A stretch of DNA of 64,000 nucleotides from JBBPZK01 sp965219175. Its GTDB lineage: Bacteria > Actinomycetota > Rubrobacteria > Rubrobacterales > Rubrobacteraceae. Both the position numbers and the translations under genes were made by a program. Positions 15,728-23,948 of the stretch are shown here, in pieces. The notes beneath the pieces are model-generated. The model saw only the letters and a list, made by a program, of their open reading frames with translations. It had not been told where the DNA came from and did not search any database. Numbering within the stretch: position 1 is the stretch's first letter; every line of letters begins with the position of its first letter. The stretch lies in NCBI GenBank assembly GCA_965219175.1, contig CBDCNI010000001.1, forward strand, positions 1,612,001 through 1,676,000, given 5' to 3'.

Positions 15728-16659
15728 GAAGCGTCTACGGATCGCAGGTCGCTGCAGCGCTTCTGTTGGACGCCTTCTTTGGAGAGCCGCCGGAAAGACT
15801 CCACCCAACGGTCTGGATGGGCCGGGCAATCTCCGCTTTCGAGAAAAGAGCCCTGAAACTGGAAGATGCCGCCGCCTTGCGTCCGGCTGGTTTATTTCTC
15901 GCCCTCACACTTCCTGTGGCATGCTTCGCGCTCGCGCGGGCGGCTCTCGTTCTCACACCGCGCCTCTTGCGCTTCCCGATGGAAGTCCTCCTGATCTCCA
16001 CGACCCTTTCCTTGAGGGGCCTCGCCCGTGAAGCGCTTGCCGTCGAGGCTGCGCTCGGGTCGGGAGACCTACCCGCCGCCCGGAAACGCGTCGGCAGGTT
16101 CGTCGGGCGCGACACGGCGGATCTCTCCGAAGCCGGTGTGGCGCGGGCGGCGATCGAATCAGTCGCGGAGAACACGAGCGACGGCGTCGTCGCCCCGATG
16201 CTCTACGCTTCCCTACTCGGCGCCCCCGGCGCGCTGGCCTACAGGGCGATCAACACCCTCGACTCGATGGTCGGCCACCCAGACCCGCCCTACACGGACC
16301 TGGGCCGGGCTTCCGCCAGACTGGACGACCTCGCAAACCTCGCGCCCGCCCGCCTCACGGTCCTGGTCTCCGCAATTGCCTCCGGCCGTCCGGGCGCGGC
16401 GCTCTCAGCCGCCCGCCGGTACGGTCCGCTCACCAGGAGTCCGAACGCCGGTCGGGTAGAGGCGGCTTTCGCCGGAGCGCTAGACATAAGGCTCGGCGGA
16501 GACAATTCCTATGGCGGGGAGGTTCGGAGAGGCCCGCTTCTCGGGAGCGGCGAACCTCCGGGTTACCAGGATATTCGGCGGGCCGTGAAGCTCATGCGTC
16601 GCTGCTGCATCCTTCTCGCCCTGGCGGCGTTTCTCTTGGATCGGCCGTTCCGTGGTTAA
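15724..16659 (+). CDS. cbiB: adenosylcobinamide-phosphate synthase
   Basis: CbiB (called CobD in the aerobic pathway nomenclature) joins an aminopropanol or its phosphate to adenosylcobyric acid, an early step of nucleotide-loop assembly. The 311-residue membrane protein carries family segments ALLLDAFFGEPPERLHPTVWMG, VAENTSDGVVAPMLYA and INTLDSMVGH. Start TTG overlaps the preceding stop as TTGA. It is followed by cobD with an eight-base overlap, so the genes are translated together. Confidence 0.93.
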   Translation: MRSVYGSQVAAALLLDAFFGEPPERLHPTVWMGRAISAFEKRALKLEDAAALRPAGLFLALTLPVACFALARAALVLTPRLLRFPMEVLLISTTLSLRGLAREALAVEAALGSGDLPAARKRVGRFVGRDTADLSEAGVARAAIESVAENTSDGVVAPMLYASLLGAPGALAYRAINTLDSMVGHPDPPYTDLGRASARLDDLANLAPARLTVLVSAIASGRPGAALSAARRYGPLTRSPNAGRVEAAFAGALDIRLGGDNSYGGEVRRGPLLGSGEPPGYQDIRRAVKLMRRCCILLALAAFLLDRPFRG

Positions 16660-17722
16660 GGGCTGGGCTACGCATCCCGGAGGCCGCCACCACGGCGCGC
16701 ACGCAGGTCCCGCCGCCCGCGCTAACGGTGCGCCCGACGGAGGTTTCCTCGACTTCAGCCAGAACATCAACCCGCTCGGGGCTCCTCCGGTCGCCCTAGC
16801 GGCGGCCCACGAAGCCCTCGATTCGGAGGCCGGTGTCTACCCAGACCTCGACTACCCGGAACTTCGCGAAGCTTTGGCGCACTACCTCCACGTCCCAGCC
16901 GATTTCATCCTGCCGACCAACGGTGGGGCCGAGGCGCTGTTTCTGGCCGCGCGGGCGGCTGAGGCTGGAGGAAAGGCGCTCTTGCTGGAACCGACCTTCA
17001 GCGAGTACGAGGCGGCGGCGAGGGCGGCCGGGCTCGAACCCGTGCGCCGGGTGTCCCGAAAAGCGGGAGATGGATTTCGGTTTGACCCTGGATCTCTCGA
17101 AGACCTGGAGGACGTGGGCTTGATCTTCCTCTGCAACCCGAACAACCCGACCGGCGGCGCGCTCCACCGTGAAGAAATTCTAGCTCTCGCCGACCGCGCA
17201 CGAGAAGCCGATGCAGTGCTCGTCGTGGACGAGGCTTTCGCCGACTTTGCGCCGGAAGTAAGCGTGGCATCGGAGGTCGGAAACCACCTGTGCGTGGCCC
17301 GCTCGTTCACCAAGTTCTTCGCGATACCGGGGCTCCGGCTCGGCTGCCTCGTTTCAAACGCTCCGGAACGTTTCCAGCCCTTCCAGCCCTCGTGGCCGGT
17401 AAACGTCGCCGCCGCAGCCGCAGGCATATCAGCCGCCGGAAATCCCGATTTCATAGAAGCCTCCCTGAGAGAAGTAGAACGTCTCCGCCGCGAACTATTC
17501 CAAAAGCTCGATGCTTTGCCGGGTCTCGAAGTCTTCCCCGGAGCCGCCAACTTCCTGCTGGTTCGTGGGCCGGAAAGGATACCGGAGCGTCTCGCGTGGC
17601 GCGGAGTCCTCGTCCGGGGTTGCGCGCCTTTTTTGGGGCTGGGTCCCGAATACTTCCGGGTGGCCGTGCGCGGAACGGAAGATACCGACCGGCTCGTAGA
17701 GGCGCTGAAGGAGGAAATATAG
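16652..17722 (+). CDS. cobD: L-threonine-O-3-phosphate decarboxylase (PLP enzyme)
   Basis: A fold-type I PLP enzyme of 356 residues, related to histidinol-phosphate aminotransferase. Context between cbiB and cobU identifies it as the Salmonella-type CobD that makes (R)-1-amino-2-propanol phosphate. Visible motifs are QNINPLG at the N-terminus, FLCNPNNPTGG, VVDEAFADF and the PLP lysine in ARSFTKFFAIPGLRLG. A true HisC function is less likely because of the operon. GTG at 16652 overlaps cbiB by eight bases. Its end contains the Shine-Dalgarno for cobU. Confidence 0.88.
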   Translation: MVKGWATHPGGRHHGAHAGPAARANGAPDGGFLDFSQNINPLGAPPVALAAAHEALDSEAGVYPDLDYPELREALAHYLHVPADFILPTNGGAEALFLAARAAEAGGKALLLEPTFSEYEAAARAAGLEPVRRVSRKAGDGFRFDPGSLEDLEDVGLIFLCNPNNPTGGALHREEILALADRAREADAVLVVDEAFADFAPEVSVASEVGNHLCVARSFTKFFAIPGLRLGCLVSNAPERFQPFQPSWPVNVAAAAAGISAAGNPDFIEASLREVERLRRELFQKLDALPGLEVFPGAANFLLVRGPERIPERLAWRGVLVRGCAPFLGLGPEYFRVAVRGTEDTDRLVEALKEEI

Positions 17723-18237
17723 CCATCCGTGCGCTCATCCTCGGCGGAGCGAAGAGCGGTAAGAGCGCCCGCGCCGAGAGCATGGCCGGAGCACTGGGCG
17801 GAGAGAACGTCCTATACGTCGCAACGGCCGAGCTTTACGATGATGAAGAACTGGAGCGGCGCGTGCAGGCCCATCGCGACCGCCGGCCCGAAACCTGGAC
17901 GACGCTGGAACTCGGTGCCGGGGACCTGACCCGTATATTGGACGAAGCCGCTGGATATAGCGCTGTGCTGATCGACGCTCTTACCCTTTGGGTCTCCGCC
18001 CGGATGGACCAAGACGACGAGAGCGTTCTGAAGCACCTGGCCCGTTTCCTCGACGACGCTTCTTCTTCCGACGTGCCTTTTGTCCTGGTGAGCGACGAGG
18101 TCGGTCTCGGGGTGGTGCCGGAGAGCGCGGCCGGACGAAGGTTCCGGGATCTTCTGGGAGAAGCGAACCAACGTGTGGCCGTGTCAGCCTCCGAAGTATA
18201 CTTGTGCGTCGCCGGGCGTACTCTGCGGCTCGAATAA
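17719..18237 (+). CDS. cobU: adenosylcobinamide kinase / guanylyltransferase, non-canonical start
   Basis: CobU phosphorylates adenosylcobinamide and then adds GMP. The P-loop ILGGAKSGKSARA stands at the very N-terminus and VSDEVGLGVVPE is a conserved segment. Length, about 170 residues, matches the family. No ATG, GTG or TTG is in frame before the P-loop: the nearest upstream start would be hundreds of bases inside cobD, and the next downstream ATG would delete the P-loop. AAGGAGG at 17708-17714 precedes in-frame ATA at 17719 and ATC at 17725, so one of these rare codons probably initiates. The ATA option overlaps the cobD stop. Confidence 0.85.
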   Translation: MAIRALILGGAKSGKSARAESMAGALGGENVLYVATAELYDDEELERRVQAHRDRRPETWTTLELGAGDLTRILDEAAGYSAVLIDALTLWVSARMDQDDESVLKHLARFLDDASSSDVPFVLVSDEVGLGVVPESAAGRRFRDLLGEANQRVAVSASEVYLCVAGRTLRLE

Positions 18238-18246
18238 GGAGATAAG

Positions 18247-18981
18247 GTGCGCGCGCTTCTCTCGTTCTTTACAGCTCTGCCGCTGAGGTCTTCGTCCCTT
18301 CAGGTGGCGGCGCGTGACGTCTATCTTCTACCACTAGTCGGCCTGATCTCCGGTCTGCCGGGCGCTATCTTTCTCCTCCTCGCCTACATCGGTCCTCCAG
18401 GCGTCGCCGCCACATTGGCACTAGGAGCGGTGCTGCTCATCTCCGGGTTCCATCACGCGGACGGCGTGCTCGACGCCGGAGATGCGCTCATGGTGCGAGG
18501 TACAGTCGAACGGCGACGGGAAGTCCTAAAAGACACGCGAGTCGGGATCGGCGGCCTCGGGGCCCTCTTCCTGGTCTACGCTCCATCTCTCGCCGCCCTC
18601 GTCGCCCTCGCCCAACACTCCCCGGCGCGGGCGGCGCTCGCCTTACTCGTCGCCGAGACCGCCGCGCGCTCGGTAATGGTCCTCGTAATGGTTTTCGGCC
18701 GTCCGGCAACGGAAAACTCCTCCACCATCCCTTTCGTACAGGCGCTGAAAGCTCGTCAAAAGCGGAACGTTGCCCTGGCGTTGGCACTCCTCGCGCCGCT
18801 CTTGGTCGCGCTGCCTCTCGGCGGCTTCGCGCCCGTGACGGTCCTTGTCATACCTATCGTGGCCCTGGCTTCTACCCGCTTGTCCAGGACTGCATTCGGA
18901 GGCATAACCGGAGACCTCGTCGGCGCCTCAGGCGAGACCGGGCGAACCGTACTCCTGGTATTCCTCTCTCTCACGAGTTAG
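18247..18981 (+). CDS. cobS: adenosylcobinamide-GDP ribazoletransferase
   Basis: CobS, the membrane cobalamin synthase, joins adenosylcobinamide-GDP to the lower ligand riboside. The 244-residue polytopic protein has the metal-binding motif HHADGVLDAGDA and the C-terminal GGITGDLVGASGE segment. Start GTG at 18247 follows AAGGAGATAAG, nine bases after cobU. This ends the cob cluster; cobT and cobC orthologues are not adjacent. No cobalamin riboswitch was recognised upstream of the cluster. Confidence 0.93.
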   Translation: MRALLSFFTALPLRSSSLQVAARDVYLLPLVGLISGLPGAIFLLLAYIGPPGVAATLALGAVLLISGFHHADGVLDAGDALMVRGTVERRREVLKDTRVGIGGLGALFLVYAPSLAALVALAQHSPARAALALLVAETAARSVMVLVMVFGRPATENSSTIPFVQALKARQKRNVALALALLAPLLVALPLGGFAPVTVLVIPIVALASTRLSRTAFGGITGDLVGASGETGRTVLLVFLSLTS

Positions 18982-19045
18982 CTACCCGCTTCACGAGGAA
19001 TGCTGAGATAATATGTTGTTCAACTATGTAGGTAGAGGAGGCAAG

Positions 19046-19879
19046 GTGGCTGACGGGCGTGAGATGCGGGTAGCGGCGACCCAGATGTCGTCCACCCCGG
19101 ACAAACAACAGAACTTCGAGACGGCGGAGCGCCTGATCCGGGCCGCCGTCTCTTCGGAGGCGGAACTGGTCGCCCTACCGGAACTCTGGAGCTGCCACGG
19201 CCTCGAAAAAGCCTACCGACAAAACGCAGAACCGATCCCCGGACCAACCACCGACTTCCTCGGCTCCCTCGCGCGAGAACTCGGAGTGTACGTTCTGGGT
19301 GGTTCGATCCTGGAACAAACCCCAAACGAAGCGAAAATGCATAATACCTCAATTTTCTTCGACCCATCCGGGGGTTTGGCGGCGGTGTACCGGAAGATCC
19401 ACTTATTCGACGTCCGGGCGCCCGACAGGGAATATCTGGAGAGTGGGACCATCGCGCCGGGCGATGAGGTCGTGACCGCGAAGGCGGGTGTTGCTACGCT
19501 CGGACTCTCGGTCTGCTATGACCTTCGTTTCCCGGAGATGTACCGGATGCTGGCGCTGCGGGGAGCGGAGATCCTCACGGTGCCCGCGGCTTTCACGCTC
19601 CAGACCGGCAAGGACCACTGGGAGCTTCTGCTGCGCGCGCGGGCCGTCGAGAACCAGGCTTTCGTGGTCGCTCCGGCCCAGTGGGGACAGAAGGCCGACG
19701 GGAGATGGACTTACGGGCGGAGCATGATCGTCGACCCGTGGGGAACGGTACTCGCGACCTGCCCCGACAGAGATGGTTTCGCTCTAGCTACCCTGGACCT
19801 TTCGTACCTCGACCGTTTCCGGCGCGACTTCCCGGCCCTGGCGAACCGGCGACCCGAGGTCTACGGCCCGGTATTATAG
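19046..19879 (+). CDS. carbon-nitrogen hydrolase (nitrilase superfamily, omega-amidase-like)
   Basis: A 277-residue amidase with the Glu-Lys-Cys triad: Glu46 in ALPEL, Lys117 in YRKIHLFD and Cys157 in VCYDLRFPE. The combination of KIHLFD and CYDLRFPE is typical of the Nit2/omega-amidase branch, which hydrolyses alpha-ketoglutaramate and similar deaminated amides; deaminated-glutathione amidase is an alternative. The frame is open to 19013, but GTG at 19046 has AGAGGAGG at ideal distance and gives a normal N-terminus. It stands alone after the cob cluster. Confidence 0.88.
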   Translation: MADGREMRVAATQMSSTPDKQQNFETAERLIRAAVSSEAELVALPELWSCHGLEKAYRQNAEPIPGPTTDFLGSLARELGVYVLGGSILEQTPNEAKMHNTSIFFDPSGGLAAVYRKIHLFDVRAPDREYLESGTIAPGDEVVTAKAGVATLGLSVCYDLRFPEMYRMLALRGAEILTVPAAFTLQTGKDHWELLLRARAVENQAFVVAPAQWGQKADGRWTYGRSMIVDPWGTVLATCPDRDGFALATLDLSYLDRFRRDFPALANRRPEVYGPVL

Positions 19880-19891
19880 AACGTATATTCT

Positions 19892-19925
19892 TTGTACAAG
19901 CTAGAGTTCCTTGTACAAGCTAGAG
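19892..19925 (+). promoter_or_regulatory. tandem 15-bp repeat containing TTGTACAA palindromes
   Basis: The 15-mer TTGTACAAGCTAGAG occurs at 19892-19906 and again at 19911-19925, a 19-base period. Each copy starts with the perfect palindrome TTGTACAA. The pair lies directly upstream of the Shine-Dalgarno of a small gene at 19940. Two palindromes about two helical turns apart suggest a cooperative operator. Confidence 0.5.
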
Positions 19926-19939
19926 ATAGGAGGCTGAAG

Positions 19940-20071
19940 TTGGCGAGTTTCCTGCAGAAGATAGAGGGCGGCGCGACCAAAGTATTCCAGAGTCCAGTTG
20001 CCGCCTTCGCGCTCTACGCCGGCGCACTCATAGCTCTGTGGGCCACGGCGAATCGTCGCGACCCCGAGTAA
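19940..20071 (+). CDS. 43-residue small membrane-associated protein
   Basis: TTG at 19940 is preceded by AGGAGGCTGAAG, a strong Shine-Dalgarno, and opens 43 codons ending in TAA at 20069-20071. The N-terminal third is charged and amphipathic (MASFLQKIEGGATKVF), the centre is hydrophobic (about 19-36, starting VAAFALYAGALIALW) and the end is polar (ANRRDPE). This is the layout of a short single-pass or membrane-surface peptide. I know no family. A tandem 15-base repeat sits just upstream and may control it. It converges with pncB, with 21 bases between stops. Confidence 0.5.
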   Translation: MASFLQKIEGGATKVFQSPVAAFALYAGALIALWATANRRDPE

Positions 20072-20092
20072 GTTGCTCTCCGACGCTGCAGC

Positions 20093-21256
20093 TTAGAGGG
20101 AGAAACGTCCGGTAGAGAGTTGGGCCAGTACATGCTCGCGCAGGCTGTAGATGTCCGTGGGCGAGTCGTAGAGGTCGGATAGAGGCTGGAGGATGTTTCG
20201 CGCCCTGGCGGGAGACTCTGCATCGGTTGGAAGAACCGCGTGGGAGCCGTCTTCCAGTTCGAGGAGTTGTTTGCGGCCGCCGCGCTTGCCGCGTTTGGAG
20301 CGGTCTTCGCCGCCCACTTCGACGATATCCAGGGAGTAGTCGATCATGGGTGCGTCGGCTATGGAGCCGCCCACTCCGTAGGCGTCACAGACTGGGTTTA
20401 GGTAGAGGATGTACTCTACGTCGATGCCGCCGGAGGCGAAGATCTTGACGCGCTCGAAGCCGTTCCGGTCTAGCTCCCAGCGGACCTCGCGCATCAGGTC
20501 CAGGAAGTCCCCGCGCCGGTTGCCGGGCGTGTCGAGCCTGACCGCGTAGATGGAGTCCGGGATCTCGCGCGCTGCCAGAAGCGCCCCGAATTTCTCGTCG
20601 TCGAAGGTGTCTATGAGGATGGTGCGCGGGACTTCCGGGTCTATGACCTCGTCGAAGGCGCGGGCGGCCTCGGTGGTCGAGCCGAGGACAAGGGCGAGGG
20701 CGTGAGGAAGGGTGCCGCTCGCCGGTATTCCGAGTCGTTTGGCGGCCAATTCGACCGCGACGCTGTCGCAGCCCCCGAGGTAGGCTGCGCGTTCAATCAT
20801 CGGCGTTATGGACGGGTGCATCCGGCGCGCCCCGAAGGATATGACCGGCCGCTCTCCGGCGGCGATCCTGCAACGCGCCGCCCCGGTCGCGACTCCCGAA
20901 GCCTGGCACAATAAGCCGAGGATCGCCGTCTCGTGCTCGGCGAAAGCGCTGTAAGGCCCGGAGAGCGTAAGGATGGGCTCGTTGGGGTGGCAGATCGTAC
21001 CCTCCGGGACCGCCCGCGCCTCGACCCCAACGTCTTCGAGCAGATAAGCCACCTCGTCAAGCCCCGCGACCACGAACCACTCTTCCGGGTCGGAGGTCTT
21101 GTACGCCACCTCAGCGTAGACGGGAGTGTCTTGCAGGCCGCGAGCCCTCAAGACCTCCATTGTCCGGTGAAAATAAGAGTCGGCGGTCTCAGCCCCCTTT
21201 ATCTCGGACTCAGTAGCCATATTGAACCTAAGTTTTCCAGCGTCACCTTCGCGCAC
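20093..21256 (-). CDS. pncB: nicotinate phosphoribosyltransferase
   Basis: Makes nicotinate mononucleotide from nicotinate and PRPP in the NAD salvage pathway. The 387-residue protein resembles the shorter archaeal/actinobacterial type; recognisable segments are TADSYFHRT near the N-terminus, ISFGARRMHPS, the LIDTFDDE segment and KIFASGGID near the PRPP loop. GTG at 21256 is preferred: GGAGG lies eight bases upstream, whereas TTG 21262 is too close to it and ATG 21220 has no good ribosome site. Convergent with the 43-residue gene. Confidence 0.9.
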   Translation of the reverse strand: MREGDAGKLRFNMATESEIKGAETADSYFHRTMEVLRARGLQDTPVYAEVAYKTSDPEEWFVVAGLDEVAYLLEDVGVEARAVPEGTICHPNEPILTLSGPYSAFAEHETAILGLLCQASGVATGAARCRIAAGERPVISFGARRMHPSITPMIERAAYLGGCDSVAVELAAKRLGIPASGTLPHALALVLGSTTEAARAFDEVIDPEVPRTILIDTFDDEKFGALLAAREIPDSIYAVRLDTPGNRRGDFLDLMREVRWELDRNGFERVKIFASGGIDVEYILYLNPVCDAYGVGGSIADAPMIDYSLDIVEVGGEDRSKRGKRGGRKQLLELEDGSHAVLPTDAESPARARNILQPLSDLYDSPTDIYSLREHVLAQLSTGRFSL

Positions 21257-21398
21257 GCGCAAACCCTCCAGACCTTTCCGGTCTCGTTCCAGGACAAATA
21301 TCTATCGAGGGTATGATAGCTTTCTACACCGCATTCGTTTGTGGGCGAACGCCCGTCGGGCTGCAAAACGGATATACCTGAGAGAGAAGGAGACGAGG

Positions 21399-21446
21399 GT
21401 GGTGGATTCACTCGGGCCGGAACTGAAGTTTGGGCGGCCTCTCTGA
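21399..21446 (+). other. possible 15-codon leader ORF upstream of ggt
   Basis: GTG at 21399, six bases after AAGGAG (21387-21392), opens 15 codons (MVDSLGPELKFGRPL) ending at 21446, 41 bases before ggt. The ribosome site is good but there is no other support, so this may be chance. Confidence 0.25.
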
Positions 21447-21487
21447 TGAACTGTATAAGCCGGACGAAACGCATAGAATAGGCAGTC

Positions 21488-23029
21488 ATGGAAATGACAG
21501 AGAAAAACTATACGTTCGCCGCCTCCGCCGGGACGCCATACGCCGCAGCCGCAGCCGCCGAAGTTTTCCGGTCGGGTGGCAACGCCGTAGATGCCGCCGT
21601 CGCGGCGGCCGCAGCCGTGAGCGTCACCGAGCCCCTGATGAGCTCCATCGGTGGTGGAGGATTCGCCCTGGTCCGCAGCCCGGATGGAGAGGCCGAGCTA
21701 CTCGACTACTTCGACGCGATGCCGGGCAAGGGGCTACCTGATTCCGCGTTCGGGGCGAACGGCGAGCCGCAAGAGGTGATCCTCAAATACGGTGCCGGGG
21801 TCCACTCCATAGTCGGCGGCGCATCGTGCGGGGTGCCGGGCTCCTTGAGAGGCTGGGAGACGCTGCTTGACCGTCACGGTAGGCTCTCGCTCGCGCAGGT
21901 CCTTGCACCGGCGGCCCGTCTCGCCCGCGAGGGATTCAGGCTCTGCAAGACGAGCGGCTTGTGGTTCGCGGTCGCCGAGGAAGTCCTGCGCCTCACGGAC
22001 GAGACCCGAAAGAACTTCTACAAGAACGGGTCTGTTTACCAGGAAGGGGATGAGGTCGGTTTCCCGGAGTTGGCGGATACGCTGGAGGCTGTCGGGGAGC
22101 AGGGGGCGGACCTGTTCTACAAAGGGGAGTTGGCGCGTAGGATCTCCGGCTACGTCCGTGAGATGGGCGGCATCATCACCGAGCGAGACCTGGCTGAGTA
22201 CGAGCCCGTGGTCCGCTCTCCGCTGAAGGTAGACCACGGCCTGGGAACTATTTACACAAACTGTCCGCCCTCCGCCGGCGGTTCGACTCTCGCCCAGATG
22301 CTCCGGGTGGTATCCGCCTACGACCTCTCTTCGATGCCGGATGACGAGTACGTGAAAGTGATGGCCGGCGCGATGAAGTACGCCCTGCGGGATCGGGAGA
22401 AAGAGTACGGTGAAGGATCTGAGAACGCGGCTGTCGCGGAGCGGCTCACTAGCGAGGAGTACGCCAAAGAGCAGCGGCGTAGGATCTTCGGCAACGCGCA
22501 TACCACGCATCTCTCATGCGTCGACGCGGAGGGATACGCTGTTTCGATCACCGCGAGCATGGGCTACGGTTCGGGACTTGTTATCCCCGGTACCGGCATC
22601 CCGATGGACAACACTCTAGGCGAGCCGGAGCTGAACCCGAAAGGCTTCCACGCCCTCGAACCCGGCGAGCGGCTCGTCTCCAGCATGAGTCCGACCGTCG
22701 TTTCATCCGAGGAAGGCGGCTTGGTGGCTCTGGGCTCTCCAGGGGCGTCGCGCATCCCGACGGCCATCCTCCAGACGATCATAAACGTCCTCGATCACGG
22801 GATGCCGATAGAGGCCGCCGCGCTCGCGCCCCGCTTCCACGCCGAGGGCGACCTCTTCGCCTACGAAGCCGGCGCCCGCAAGGCAGACCTCGACCACTAC
22901 GGTCGGGTGCTCACCTACGACGAGCCGAACATGTACTTCGGTGGGATCAACGCCGTCCGCCGCACTCCCGAAGGGGCCTTCGAAGCCGCCGCGGACCCGA
23001 GAAGGAGCGGTGGAGTCGCATTTGCCTGA
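21488..23029 (+). CDS. ggt: gamma-glutamyltransferase
   Basis: An N-terminal-nucleophile hydrolase that transfers or hydrolyses gamma-glutamyl groups from glutathione-like compounds. The autoprocessing site is Thr339 in NAHTTHLSCVD; cleavage there would give large and small subunits. The small-subunit signature GSGLVIPGTGIPMDN is present. With 513 residues and no signal peptide it is probably cytoplasmic, unlike periplasmic or secreted GGTs; its substrate in an actinomycete may not be glutathione. ATG at 21488. It overlaps the arginase gene by eight bases, suggesting linked nitrogen scavenging. Confidence 0.92.
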   Translation: MEMTEKNYTFAASAGTPYAAAAAAEVFRSGGNAVDAAVAAAAAVSVTEPLMSSIGGGGFALVRSPDGEAELLDYFDAMPGKGLPDSAFGANGEPQEVILKYGAGVHSIVGGASCGVPGSLRGWETLLDRHGRLSLAQVLAPAARLAREGFRLCKTSGLWFAVAEEVLRLTDETRKNFYKNGSVYQEGDEVGFPELADTLEAVGEQGADLFYKGELARRISGYVREMGGIITERDLAEYEPVVRSPLKVDHGLGTIYTNCPPSAGGSTLAQMLRVVSAYDLSSMPDDEYVKVMAGAMKYALRDREKEYGEGSENAAVAERLTSEEYAKEQRRRIFGNAHTTHLSCVDAEGYAVSITASMGYGSGLVIPGTGIPMDNTLGEPELNPKGFHALEPGERLVSSMSPTVVSSEEGGLVALGSPGASRIPTAILQTIINVLDHGMPIEAAALAPRFHAEGDLFAYEAGARKADLDHYGRVLTYDEPNMYFGGINAVRRTPEGAFEAAADPRRSGGVAFA

Positions 23030-23939
23030 AGAAGCGCGCTCACCCATAGGAATATTCGGGGTCACGATGGACCTCGGCCAGGATCGACGCGGGGTGGACA
23101 TGGGGCCGAGCGCCATCCGTTACGCCCGGCTCATGGCGTCTCTCCAGGAACTCGGCTACCTCGTCACCGACCTCGGCAACGCTGAAGCCCCGATCCCCGA
23201 GATGATCGGCCGGAAAGAAGAGGTGCGGCATCTTCGGGCCGTGCGAGAGGTGTGCGAGGAAGTCTCGGGCCGGGCCGGGGAGATGGTCGCCGAAGGTCTC
23301 TTTCCGGTCTTTTTAGGCGGAGACCATTCCGTCTCCATCGGGACCGTTTCCGGGGTCGCGGGAGCGGGGCGGACAGGTGTGATCTGGCTGGACGCCCACT
23401 CGGATTTCAATACCGCCGAGACCTCTCCCTCGGGCAACATCCACGGCATGCCGCTGGCGGTACTGGCCGGACAGGGACACCCGGACCTCGTCGGTATCGG
23501 TGGACCCGGCGCGAGCATCCGGCCCGAAGACGCCGTGACCATTGGCTTGCGCTCCGTGGACCCGGAGGAGCAGCGGCTCTTGCGCGAGGCGGGCGTTCAC
23601 GTCTACACCATGAAGGAGATAGACGCTTACGGGGTGGCGACCGTCGTGAGGCGCGCCCTCAAGCACCTGTCGCACCTGGACCGGGTCCACCTCTCCTTCG
23701 ACCTGGACGTGCTCGATCCGGAGATAGCGCCCGGTGTCGGGACGCCGGTGCGTGGCGGATTGACGTATCGCGAAGCGCATCTGGTCATGGAGCTCATAAA
23801 CGAGTCGGGGATGGTGACTTCGCTGGACGTTGTTGAGGTCAACCCTATTCTGGATAGCGGCAATCGTACAGCAGAGCTTGCGGTAGAGTTGGTGGCGAGT
23901 TTGATGGGGCGGCGCATTATAGATCTGCCGAATTACTAA
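23022..23939 (+). CDS. rocF: arginase-family ureohydrolase
   Basis: Hydrolyses arginine to ornithine and urea. Manganese-binding motifs are complete: GGDHSVSIG, DAHSDFNTAETSPSGNIHGMP and SFDLDVLDPEIAPG. The SPSGNIHGMP segment is typical of arginase rather than agmatinase. The frame is open to 22941 inside ggt; TTG at 23022, six bases after GGTGGAG, gives 305 residues with a natural N-terminus. It overlaps ggt by eight bases and converges with a trkH gene ten bases away, with no visible terminator hairpin between. Confidence 0.88.
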   Translation: MPEEARSPIGIFGVTMDLGQDRRGVDMGPSAIRYARLMASLQELGYLVTDLGNAEAPIPEMIGRKEEVRHLRAVREVCEEVSGRAGEMVAEGLFPVFLGGDHSVSIGTVSGVAGAGRTGVIWLDAHSDFNTAETSPSGNIHGMPLAVLAGQGHPDLVGIGGPGASIRPEDAVTIGLRSVDPEEQRLLREAGVHVYTMKEIDAYGVATVVRRALKHLSHLDRVHLSFDLDVLDPEIAPGVGTPVRGGLTYREAHLVMELINESGMVTSLDVVEVNPILDSGNRTAELAVELVASLMGRRIIDLPNY

Positions 23940-23948
23940 TCAGCCGGA

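Noticed and set aside
17290..17718. CobU with a long N-terminal domain starting inside cobD
   Set aside because: This part is out of frame within cobD and Arg/Pro-rich; the CobU fold starts at the P-loop, so a short protein with a rare start codon is the better model.
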